NCBI GenBank assembly: GCA_964474695.1
Contig: CAYYTK010000001.1
Location: 248,001-312,000 of the forward strand
Direction of reading: 5' to 3'
Source of the DNA: DAOUBP01 sp964474695
GTDB lineage: Bacteria > Chloroflexota > Anaerolineae > CG2-30-64-16
Length of the DNA stretch: 64,000 nucleotides
Shown here: positions 56,007 through 63,114 of the stretch, in pieces
Position numbering within the stretch: the stretch's first letter is position 1
Layout of the letters: every line of letters begins with the position of its first letter
Notes under the pieces: generated by a model
Databases searched by the model: none
What the model was told of the DNA's origin: nothing
Seen by the model: only the letters and a program-made list of their open reading frames with translations
Made by a program: the position numbers and the translations under genes

Positions 56007-56066
56007 TCGGGCGACGCCTGGCACTGAAGTGACTTTCCATCCATAGAATTTCCAAATGTATCCAGA

Positions 56067-56198
56067 ATCGAGGCTTCACCCGGTCTGACCCGCGGTCCTG
56101 AGGGGCCAGAAACCGGCTAAAGCCTCTAGTCGAGACGTACTAACGGTTATCAGATGAACCACCAGGGCGCGAGGGAAAGCCTCCTTCGTGCCTTTTTT
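56067..56198 (+). ncRNA. Candidate structured RNA with terminator downstream of nuoN
   Basis: GAGGCTT...AAGCCTC (about 56069-56127) closes over CCGGT...ACCGG, and an inner GACC...GGTC hairpin. After a single-stranded part, GGCGCGAGG pairs with CCTTCGTGCC and is followed by TTTTTT (56193-56198), a convincing intrinsic terminator. No ORF is present. It may be a 3' UTR of the nuo operon or an independent RNA; no Rfam family was recognised. Confidence 0.5.
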
Positions 56199-56231
56199 AT
56201 TAGCACGCGTTCCTTTCCATCCAAAATCCGC

Positions 56232-56259
56232 TTGACACAGTCCAAACTTGCTATATAAT
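56232..56259 (+). promoter_or_regulatory. Promoter of the toxin-antitoxin pair
   Basis: TTGACA (56232-56237), 16 bp, TATAAT (56254-56259). One of the two best consensus promoters in the window. Confidence 0.8.
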
Positions 56260-56293
56260 TAAGGCACTGATGATTGTGCCTATGGAGTGTGCT

Positions 56294-56572
56294 ATGACCC
56301 CTATCTCCACTTCCGTGCGCATAAACGTTCTGCTTCCCGCCGACGTTGCCAGGACCCTGCGCGAGGTGGTGCCTCCGCGGAAACGTGCGCGTTTTGTGGC
56401 CGAGGCAGTCGAACGCGAGCTGCGCCGTGTACGGCTTGAGGCTGCGCTCGATGCCAGCGCCGGGGCCTGGCTGGATGCCGATCATCCCGACCTAGCTGAC
56501 GGCCCAGCTATTGATCGCTGGATCGCGGAAGGACGCGCGCAACTGGATTGGGATCGCAGCGAGGAGAAATAG
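56294..56572 (+). CDS. Ribbon-helix-helix-like antitoxin
   Basis: 92 residues from the ATG at 56294, behind GGAG at 6 nt (the upstream ATG 56270 lacks one). The N-terminus (SVRINVLLPADVARTLREVVPPRKRARFVAEAVERELRRV) fits an RHH DNA-binding fold; the acidic, Asp-rich C-terminal tail (LDADHPDLADGPAIDRWIAEGRAQLDWD) would wrap the toxin. It stands 1 nt before a PIN-domain gene, so it is read as the antitoxin and autorepressor of a VapBC-type module. Confidence 0.82.
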   Translation: MTPISTSVRINVLLPADVARTLREVVPPRKRARFVAEAVERELRRVRLEAALDASAGAWLDADHPDLADGPAIDRWIAEGRAQLDWDRSEEK

Positions 56573-56573
56573 A

Positions 56574-56987
56574 ATGCCCGCGTACCTGCTGGATACCGGC
56601 ATTTTGATTCGCCATTTGCGTAATCGTCCTGGCTATCGCGAGCTTGTGCAGCGGTTGAACCGGAACGGTGATATTTACATCTCAGCCTTCACTCGCGTCG
56701 AAGTGCTGCGCGGCACGCGGGATCATGAACGCGAGCGCACCTTCGCTTTGCTGGATAGCCTCGTTACGCACTCGATTGACTGCGCGACCGCCGATCAGGC
56801 GGGCGAATGGCTGCGAGTCTGGCAAAGCCGTGGCATCATCTTAGGCGGTCCGGATGCTGTCATCGCCGCGTCGGCTCTGGCAGTGGGCGCTGCACTGGTC
56901 ACAACCAATGCCCGGCATTTTCCCATGCCGGAGCTGGTGCTGCTGGGCGCGGACGAAGCCGGTCAACTGACGCTGATCGATCGTTGA
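56574..56987 (+). CDS. PIN-domain ribonuclease toxin (VapC-like)
   Basis: 137 residues from the ATG at 56574 with GAGGAG upstream. The PIN acids are visible: LLDTGILI (Asp 6), TRVEVLRG (Glu), GGPDAVIAASAL (Asp), and TTNARHF in the last motif, where Asn takes the place common in VapC proteins. It would cleave RNA when free of antitoxin. Confidence 0.88.
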   Translation: MPAYLLDTGILIRHLRNRPGYRELVQRLNRNGDIYISAFTRVEVLRGTRDHERERTFALLDSLVTHSIDCATADQAGEWLRVWQSRGIILGGPDAVIAASALAVGAALVTTNARHFPMPELVLLGADEAGQLTLIDR

Positions 56988-56988
56988 C

Positions 56989-57042
56989 GTAGGGGCGCAC
57001 CCTTGCGGTCGCCCGGCCGGGGCAGGTGCAAGGCACTGCCCC
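56989..57042. repeat. GTAGGGGCG repeat after the toxin gene
   Basis: Begins GTAGGGGCGCACCC 2 nt after the toxin TGA and ends GGCACTGCCCC; sister of 1019-1076. Confidence 0.75.
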
Positions 57043-57076
57043 AACAGGAATGGATGCCTCTGGGAGAGGAGTTACT

Positions 57077-59053
57077 GTGTCAACTAACCCTATTCTGCTC
57101 ACCAACGCCATCGTCGTCACCATGGACGACACATTATCCCAATACGAGCCCGGCGCGGTGGCCGTGCAGGACGATCACATCGTCGCGGTCGGCCCCGCGG
57201 CCGCGCTCGCTGAGCGGTTCCCCGCGGCCGGGGCCATCGACTGCGGCGGCAAGGTGCTGATGCCGGGCCTGGTCAACGCGCACGGTCACGCCGCGATGAC
57301 GCTGCTGCGCGGCCTGGCCGACGATCTGCGGCTGGACGTGTGGCTGTTGGGCTACATGATGCCTGTGGAGCGGACATTCGTCACCCCGGAATTCGTGCGC
57401 CTCGGCACGCAGTTGGCTTGCGCCGAGATGATCCGCTCCGGCACCACTTGTTACGCCGATATGTACTACTTCGAGGACAGCGTGGCGCAGGCCACGGCTG
57501 ACGCGGGGCTGCGCGGCGTGTTGGGCCAGACCGTGCTCAAGTTCCCCGCGCCGGACGCTGCATCCTATGAGGAATCGCTGGAACTGGCGCGCGCATTTCT
57601 ACAGGCGTGGAAGGGCCATCCGTTGGTCGTCCCCTCGGTCGCGCCGCACGCGCCCTACACCTGCCCACCTGAGATCTTGCGCGCGTGCACGACCCTGGCT
57701 GTCGAGTTCGACGTGCCGCTGCAGATCCACCTGGCCGAGACGAGCCAGGAGGTAACCAACTCGCAGGCGGAAAACGGCATGACTGTGATCCCCTGGGTTG
57801 AGCAGCACGGCATCTTCGGCGCCAAGGTCGTGGCAGCCCATTGCGTCCACGTGGATGGCCGCGAGATCCAGACGCTGCGACACTATAATGCTGGCGTCAG
57901 CCACAATCCATCCTCGAACCTCAAGCTCGCCTCCGGTTTCGCACCGGTCAGGGAGATGTTGAAGGCCGGACTTGCCGTGGGCATCGGCACCGATGGTGCG
58001 GCCTCCAACAACGACTTGGATATGTTCGAGGAGCTGCGCCTGGCTGCGCTGGTGGCCAAGAGCGCCAATAATGACCCCACCGTGCTCCCTGCTGGACAGG
58101 CAGTCGCCATGGCCACCCGGCTGGGCGCGCGGGCGCTGCATATGGATGATCTGATCGGTTCACTCGTGCCGGGCAAGCGCGCGGACCTGATCCTGGTGGA
58201 TCTCGACCAGGCCCACAACGCGCCGCGCTTCCGGCGTGACCCCCAGGGGATCTACGCCCAGTTGGTCTACGCAGCCCATGCCCACGATGTGACCGACGTG
58301 ATGGTGAATGGCCGCTGGCTGCTGCGCAACGGACAGCTCACCACCCTCGACGAGGCGGCCCTCCGGGCTCAGGCCCAGGAATACGCCGGCCGCATCGACC
58401 GCTTCCTGATCGAACGCGAGCAGTCGGTGCTCTCCAAGCTGGTAGCCATCGGCGGCGCGCGGGAGGGAGAGAGCTTTGAAGTGCAAGCCAAGGCCCGCCT
58501 GGCCGACCCAGCCCCGGTGCTGGCCGCGCTTGCCAGACCTGACCTGGAAATCCTGTACGAGCGCCACTATCGAGAATACGACACCTACTTCGTCTTTGCT
58601 GACCCGGCCCAGGGGCAATTGCGCTACCGCGAAGATGAATTCATCGACGCTGAAGGCAAGGTGAGCAACGTGCGCTACCGCCTCACGCTGCTCGGCCCTG
58701 CGCGCGAAGGCCGCTTTGAGAGCGACGTGCTGCTCTCGCGCTCCCGGTTCCTGGCCCCGGCCACGCACAGCCTCCGTTTCTACCGCGAATACTTCAAACC
58801 GGTCCGCGAAATCTTCATCCAGAAGGATCGGCGGCGCTGGCGCGTCCTCTTCCGCGGCACCGAGTTTTACCTGAACCTGGACCGCATCGAACAGCCCGAT
58901 CTGGGCTATTTCATCGAAGCCAAGAGCCGCACCTGGAGCCGCCGTGACGCCGAGCACAAGGCCGAGTTGGCCCGCGAGCTGCTGGCAGGCCTGGGCGTTG
59001 CCGCCGGCAACACCGTCGCCGAAGACTACGTCCAGATCGCGGGCGGGGAATAG
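57077..59053 (+). CDS. MtaD-like amidohydrolase fused to a C-terminal CYTH domain
   Basis: 658 residues from the GTG at 57077, with AGGAG 5 nt upstream. Residues 1-440 form an amidohydrolase of the 5'-methylthioadenosine/S-adenosylhomocysteine deaminase type: PGLVNAHGHAAMTLLRG (metal His pair), SVAPHAPYTCPPEIL, IHLAETSQEV, VVAAHCVHVDG and GIGTDGAASNNDLDMFEELRLAAL. From about residue 465 a CYTH-like domain follows: ESFEVQAKARL (ExExK motif with the second Glu as Gln), YERHYREYDTYFVF, GQLRYREDEFID, VRYRLTLLG and a final DLGYFIEAKSRTWS. CYTH domains act on triphosphates or cyclise ATP. The joint function is unknown. Confidence 0.85.
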   Translation: MSTNPILLTNAIVVTMDDTLSQYEPGAVAVQDDHIVAVGPAAALAERFPAAGAIDCGGKVLMPGLVNAHGHAAMTLLRGLADDLRLDVWLLGYMMPVERTFVTPEFVRLGTQLACAEMIRSGTTCYADMYYFEDSVAQATADAGLRGVLGQTVLKFPAPDAASYEESLELARAFLQAWKGHPLVVPSVAPHAPYTCPPEILRACTTLAVEFDVPLQIHLAETSQEVTNSQAENGMTVIPWVEQHGIFGAKVVAAHCVHVDGREIQTLRHYNAGVSHNPSSNLKLASGFAPVREMLKAGLAVGIGTDGAASNNDLDMFEELRLAALVAKSANNDPTVLPAGQAVAMATRLGARALHMDDLIGSLVPGKRADLILVDLDQAHNAPRFRRDPQGIYAQLVYAAHAHDVTDVMVNGRWLLRNGQLTTLDEAALRAQAQEYAGRIDRFLIEREQSVLSKLVAIGGAREGESFEVQAKARLADPAPVLAALARPDLEILYERHYREYDTYFVFADPAQGQLRYREDEFIDAEGKVSNVRYRLTLLGPAREGRFESDVLLSRSRFLAPATHSLRFYREYFKPVREIFIQKDRRRWRVLFRGTEFYLNLDRIEQPDLGYFIEAKSRTWSRRDAEHKAELARELLAGLGVAAGNTVAEDYVQIAGGE

Positions 59054-59069
59054 GACCAAAAAAGGGGGT

Positions 59070-62000
59070 TCAAAACAGACTCATCTGCCCGCTCTCCGCC
59101 TTTCGCTCTGGCGGTTTATATTGCCGCTCCCGCAGTTCCTTCAGCGCGGCCTCGATGTCGCCCACGAAGCGCGACGGCGCGTTCTCCATGAACTGGCCGA
59201 AAACGACGCGCTTGGCGGCATGGACCAGGACGAGCTTGCGCGCCGCCCGCGTCAGCCCCACGTAGAACAGGCGGCGCTCCTCTTCGACCTCCACAGCCTC
59301 GCCCTTGCGCTCGTATGGCAGCAGCCCCTCCTCGCATCCCACGATGAACACCACCGGAAACTCCAGCCCCTTGGAAGCGTGCAAGCTCATCAGCGTCACC
59401 CGGTCGGCGCGGGGATCGTAGGCATCGGTTTCGCTTTGCAAAACGGTTGCCTCAAGGAAGTCCGCCAGTCGGTCGCCAAAGTCAGTCGCCCGCAGTGTGA
59501 GCCGGTGCAACCGCTCTGCGTCGACGGCGTCATATGGCTTACCCCGCTGTACGGCAAGCTGCTCGATAACCTGCTCGATCAGCCGCACCACCTGGATGCC
59601 CGACTGCCCCAGGCCACCCTGCAATCCGCCGGAATGTCCCGGATCGTAACGCAATCCGCCGGATTGCCCCGGATCGTACCGCAATCCGCTGGATTGCGTC
59701 AGGCCGTCACGCACTCGGCTGGATTGCGTCAGGCCATCACGCACTCGGCTGGATTGCCCCGGATCGTACCGCAATCCGCTGGATTGCGTCAGGCCATCAC
59801 CCAATCCGCCGGATTGCGATTGCGGTTCGCTTGGCTGCACATGACGCAAGCCAGCGGCTTGCGTTACATGGATCCGCGACTGCGGATTATACAGCAGCCA
59901 AAGCTGCGCCAGCACCTCCCGCACGGCCTTATGGCTGGTGAGCGGCGCCTGACCTACGGTCTGGTAGGGGATGCCGGAGCGGTCGAACGCCTCGATCAAG
60001 AGCCGGCTCTGCGCGCTCAGCCGGTAGAGCACCGCAAAGTCAGCAAAAGAGCGGGCCGCGGCCGGCGTCTCTCCCGTGACGCGGGCCGAATCCAGCGAAA
60101 AATGGCTGGTGCCGCCCACCATTCCCTCGATCTGGTGGACGACGTACTCGGCTTCGGCTTTGTCGGTGGCCGCATGGTGGACATCGAGCTTCACCTCGTC
60201 CGCGAACTCCGCCAGGATAGCGACCGCCTTGCGATCGGGGTTACGTGCAATCACCTGGCTTGCCGCGTCGAGGATCGCCTGGCTGGAACGGTAGTTGCAG
60301 CTCAGGCTCAGCGAAACCGCGCCGGGAGTGTCCTGCTCGAACTGCAGGAAGTAGCGCCGGTCGGCCCCACGGAAACCGTAGATCGCCTGGTCGGGGTCGC
60401 CGATGACACATAGATTGATGGCTGCCGGTCGGTTGTTTTCAACCACTAAGGCACTAAGACACGAAGCCTCACCGGTGGACATCTCGGCCGGCTCTCTTTG
60501 TGTCTTCGTGTCCTTGTGGTGATCCCCGTCGTCGAGCCGGGCAGTCACATCGGAGGTCAACAGGCGAAGCAGCCGATACTGCGCGGCGTTTACATCCTGG
60601 TACTCGTCCACCGAAATCCAGCGGTAGCGCGCCTGCACCGCGGCCAACACGTCCGGGTGCTCTTCCAGCAGCCGGACGGGCAGCGCGATCAGGTCATCGA
60701 AGTCGACCGCGTTGCCGGCGCGCAGCGCGGCCTCGTAGCGATGTAGGGGCGAGGCATTCCTGCACGCGCAGTCCGCCACAACATCTCTTCCTTCCGAGGA
60801 CAGCAATCTGCCGGCAACAGACTCCCCTGGGAATGCCTCGCCCCTACCTTTCGCCGCCGAAATCTCCGCCAGCGCGGCATCCGCCTCCGCTGCCTTCAAC
60901 TCCGGGCACGCCTGCCGCAGCAGCGCAGTCCGATCCTCCTCAGCCAGGATGGTGAAGTTTTGGCTGAGCCCCAGCCGTTCGGCGTGCGCCCGCAGCAACA
61001 GCGCACCGAACGCGTGAAACGTCTTGATGGTCACGCGGCCGGCGACAGCACCGCCCAGCAGTCCCTCCAGCCGCTCCCGCATCTCCTCCGCGGCCTTGTT
61101 AGTGAAGGTGATGGCCAGGATGTTCTCCGGCGCGATCCCCTTTTCCTGAACCAAATAGGCGATGCGCACCGTCAGCGTGCGCGTCTTGCCCGTGCCCGGA
61201 CCCGCGACGATGACCAGCGGTGCGTCTGTGCACAGGACCGCGGCGCGCTGTTGCTCGTTCAGGCCGGCAAGAAGCGGCGATGCGGATGCACCCTCGTGCG
61301 CTTGCGTGGTGCGTGGTGCGTGAGCCGGGATTTCAGGTTCGCCTGCATGGGCTGGGCTCGCCGTTTCGCCAGGCGCGACGGGATGCGCTGGCGCGCGGGC
61401 GGGCTGCAAGGCTTCAACTGGCGTCTCCACCCCTCTGCTCTCTTCCTCTCCCTTTCCTTTTCCCTCTCCCACACGCCCATACTCCCATACTTCCTCTCTC
61501 CCGCTCTCCCCTTCTCCCACACGCCCATACCCCCGCACACCCTCTCTCCCGCTCTCCGCCTCTCCAAACAGCCCCATCTGTCCCTCGGCCTCGCGCGCCG
61601 TCGCGCCCGCAAACACCCGGATCACGCCGTATTCGCCGTCGTAGCCCGGCTGAGCGACCACCTCCCCGCGGCGCATGCGGCCGATCGCTTCGGCCAGGCG
61701 CTCGCCGCCCGCCGCTGTGATATCGGCCAGGGGCGCATCGCGCAGGATCGCCAGCTCCGGCCCCAGGCGCGCCAGCAGCTTCATGTATTCCGCCTGCACC
61801 TGCTTCGAGCTGCCGCCTACGCCGTGGACCTCGCCCAGCACCTCGGGCAGCGGGATCAGGCTTACAAATGGGCGCGCGCTTGCCGGCCGGCTGCCTGCCG
61901 GGCGGTCGGCAAGCTCCTCGACGCGATGCATGACGCCGATTGTCACTTCTTTGCCACAGATCGGGCACCGGCCGTTGTGCGCCCGCGTGGTTGGTGGATC

Positions 62001-62933
62001 CCAGGCCACGCTGCAGGCGCGGTGACCGTCGAAGTGATACTTACCTTCCTCGGGGAAGAACTCGATGGTACCTTGTAGGGGCGACGCATTCCTATCCGCT
62101 TTCGTCGCTAAGGAGTGAGACTCGTTCGAAGAGCGTTCCTGCGCAACGGCGGGTCCCTGTGAGAATGCGTCGCCCCTACCATGCAATGCGTCGAACAACG
62201 CCTCATACGCGAGTTCGCAGTCGAACAGGTTCGCCTCGCGCCCCAGCTTTTCCGGTGAGTGCGCGTCTGAGTTGGAGACCAGTGCGTAGCGATCCAGCGC
62301 TGAGATGCGCCAGTTCATGGGCGGATCAGAGGAAAGGCCCGTTTCGAGTGCGAAGATGTGCGGCGTGAGGTCCGCGTAGCACTCCTCGACCGAGTCGAAG
62401 CCCGACTTTGAGCCGAGCAGCGAGAACCAGGGCGTCCAGATATGCGCGGGGATCAGGCGGCAGGCGGGGTCGGTCTCCAGCACGATCTCCAGCAGATCGC
62501 GCGAATCCAGCCCCAGGATCGGCCGGCCGTCGGCGCGGATGTTGCCGATTCGTTCCAGGCGCGCCTGAAACTTCTCCACGGCCTCAAACGACGGCGCGAA
62601 GACCACGTTATGGACCTTGCGCGTCCTGTCCCCGCGCTTGTAGATATTGCTGATTTCGCCGCTGAGGATGAAGCGCACCGGCCCCCGGCATGCCGGCGGT
62701 GTATCGTTCCCGACCAGGGCCGACAGGTCATCGCGCAGCCGGAACAGCCCTTCTTCGGCCGGGACCAGTTTCTCACGCATCTCGGCCAGCCAACCGGGGT
62801 GGCTGATATCGCCCGTGCCCACAACCTGGAGGCCCTTGAGCTGCGCCCAACGCGTCAGATGCTCGAAGGTGAGATTGCCGCTGGTGGCGCGCGAGAAATG
62901 AGAATGGATGTGGAGGTCGGCGACGATCTTCAT
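59070..62933 (-). CDS. EndoQ-like PHP nuclease fused to a UvrD/Rep-type helicase
   Basis: 1287 residues from the ATG at 62933 (62945 lies inside the -10 box). Residues 1-245 are a PHP domain (ADLHIHSHFSRATSG, VGTGDISHPGW, LIPAHIWTPWFSLLGSKSGFDS, ALVSNSDAHSPEKLGREAN). A zinc-type segment follows (GHRACSV...CPICGK). This matches endonuclease Q, which nicks beside deaminated bases. The helicase (from about 555) has IVAGPGTGKTRTL, ITFTNKAAEEM, WISVDEYQDVN, VIGDPDQAIYGFRGAD, LSCNYRSSQAIL, TLMSLHASKGLEFPVVFIVGCEEGLLP and RRLFYVGLTRAARK. Five repeat segments lie in frame without disrupting a motif. It probably acts in repair of deaminated DNA. Confidence 0.9.
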   Translation of the reverse strand: MKIVADLHIHSHFSRATSGNLTFEHLTRWAQLKGLQVVGTGDISHPGWLAEMREKLVPAEEGLFRLRDDLSALVGNDTPPACRGPVRFILSGEISNIYKRGDRTRKVHNVVFAPSFEAVEKFQARLERIGNIRADGRPILGLDSRDLLEIVLETDPACRLIPAHIWTPWFSLLGSKSGFDSVEECYADLTPHIFALETGLSSDPPMNWRISALDRYALVSNSDAHSPEKLGREANLFDCELAYEALFDALHGRGDAFSQGPAVAQERSSNESHSLATKADRNASPLQGTIEFFPEEGKYHFDGHRACSVAWDPPTTRAHNGRCPICGKEVTIGVMHRVEELADRPAGSRPASARPFVSLIPLPEVLGEVHGVGGSSKQVQAEYMKLLARLGPELAILRDAPLADITAAGGERLAEAIGRMRRGEVVAQPGYDGEYGVIRVFAGATAREAEGQMGLFGEAESGREGVRGYGRVGEGESGREEVWEYGRVGEGKGKGEEESRGVETPVEALQPARAPAHPVAPGETASPAHAGEPEIPAHAPRTTQAHEGASASPLLAGLNEQQRAAVLCTDAPLVIVAGPGTGKTRTLTVRIAYLVQEKGIAPENILAITFTNKAAEEMRERLEGLLGGAVAGRVTIKTFHAFGALLLRAHAERLGLSQNFTILAEEDRTALLRQACPELKAAEADAALAEISAAKGRGEAFPGESVAGRLLSSEGRDVVADCACRNASPLHRYEAALRAGNAVDFDDLIALPVRLLEEHPDVLAAVQARYRWISVDEYQDVNAAQYRLLRLLTSDVTARLDDGDHHKDTKTQREPAEMSTGEASCLSALVVENNRPAAINLCVIGDPDQAIYGFRGADRRYFLQFEQDTPGAVSLSLSCNYRSSQAILDAASQVIARNPDRKAVAILAEFADEVKLDVHHAATDKAEAEYVVHQIEGMVGGTSHFSLDSARVTGETPAAARSFADFAVLYRLSAQSRLLIEAFDRSGIPYQTVGQAPLTSHKAVREVLAQLWLLYNPQSRIHVTQAAGLRHVQPSEPQSQSGGLGDGLTQSSGLRYDPGQSSRVRDGLTQSSRVRDGLTQSSGLRYDPGQSGGLRYDPGHSGGLQGGLGQSGIQVVRLIEQVIEQLAVQRGKPYDAVDAERLHRLTLRATDFGDRLADFLEATVLQSETDAYDPRADRVTLMSLHASKGLEFPVVFIVGCEEGLLPYERKGEAVEVEEERRLFYVGLTRAARKLVLVHAAKRVVFGQFMENAPSRFVGDIEAALKELRERQYKPPERKAESGQMSLF
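59611..59864. repeat. 30-bp tandem repeat coding decapeptides in the helicase gene
   Basis: Seven 30-bp units (59611-59820), each a 20-nt palindrome such as GCAATCCGCTGGATTGC plus a 10-nt spacer, encode variants of QSSGLRYDPG and QSSRVRDGLT. A palindrome ACGCAAGCCAGCGGCTTGCG (59844-59863) closes the segment. It sits between helicase motifs IV and V. Confidence 0.95.
60443..60519. repeat. CCACTAAGGCACTAAGACAC inverted repeat in the helicase gene
   Basis: Arms CCACTAAGGCACTAAGACAC and GTGTCTTCGTGTCCTTGTGG are imperfect inverted copies around a GC-rich centre. It encodes DHHKDTKTQREPAEMSTGEASCLSALVVE between motifs II and III. Confidence 0.85.
60743..60847. repeat. 105-bp palindromic element, copy 2 (in the helicase gene)
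   Basis: GTAGGGGCGAGGCATTCC at one end and its exact inverse complement at the other; 105 bp, 35 codons from RGEAFP to CRNASPLH on the minus strand. Confidence 0.92.
61432..61562. repeat. Low-complexity CCCATACTCCCATAC / CTCTCCC repeat in the helicase linker
   Basis: Pyrimidine-rich words (CTCTCCCGCTCTCC, CACACGCCCATACTCC) repeat imperfectly and encode GREGVRGYGRVGEGESGREEVWEYGRVGEGKGKGEEE in the linker between nuclease and helicase. Confidence 0.85.
62075..62179. repeat. 105-bp palindromic element, copy 3 (in the EndoQ part)
   Basis: GTAGGGGCGACGCATTCC and its exact inverse complement flank 105 bp, giving 35 codons from RGDAFS to DRNASPLQ between the PHP domain and the zinc-type segment. 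Confidence 0.92.
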
Positions 62934-62943
62934 GATGAACGTC

Positions 62944-62972
62944 ATTATACGCGAATCAGAACGATTCGTCTA
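62944..62972 (-). promoter_or_regulatory. Promoter of the EndoQ-UvrD gene
   Basis: Minus strand: TAGACG (62972-62967), 17 bp, TATAAT (62949-62944). The predicted start lies about 4 nt before the ATG at 62933, so the mRNA would be nearly leaderless. Confidence 0.6.
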
Positions 62973-63035
62973 CCGCAGCGCGAAATTCGCGGCGCAAAAT
63001 ATGAAAACTTGCTCGATGGTGTTCCAACTTGGGAC

Positions 63036-63066
63036 TTGACTTTCCCCCCACAGGAGGGTGTATAGT
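63036..63066 (+). promoter_or_regulatory. MerR-type promoter/operator with 19-bp spacer
   Basis: TTGACT (63036-63041) and TATAGT (63061-63066) are 19 bp apart, the overlong spacer that MerR proteins correct, and the spacer holds the near-palindrome CCCCCCACAGGAGGG. It precedes a MerR-family gene, so autoregulation is likely. Confidence 0.8.
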
Positions 63067-63114
63067 AGCATCAACGCTGCCGGCCGGCAGAGCGTTCTGC
63101 GGTGGAGAGATGAG

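Noticed and set aside
54663..56024. 453-codon minus-strand open frame opposite nuoN
   Set aside because: Antisense shadow; the composition (R, Q, H rich) and lack of motifs contrast with intact NuoN.
58944..60413. 489-codon plus-strand open frame across the MtaD-CYTH end and helicase gene
   Set aside because: It runs over the end of one real gene and antisense to another; its repeated SAGLPRIV peptides are the palindrome array read on the wrong strand.
60743..60847. The 105-bp elements as IS-derived with target duplication
   Set aside because: No clear flanking direct repeat could be seen at any of the three copies, and no transposase is in the window; mobility is inferred only from shared ends and length.
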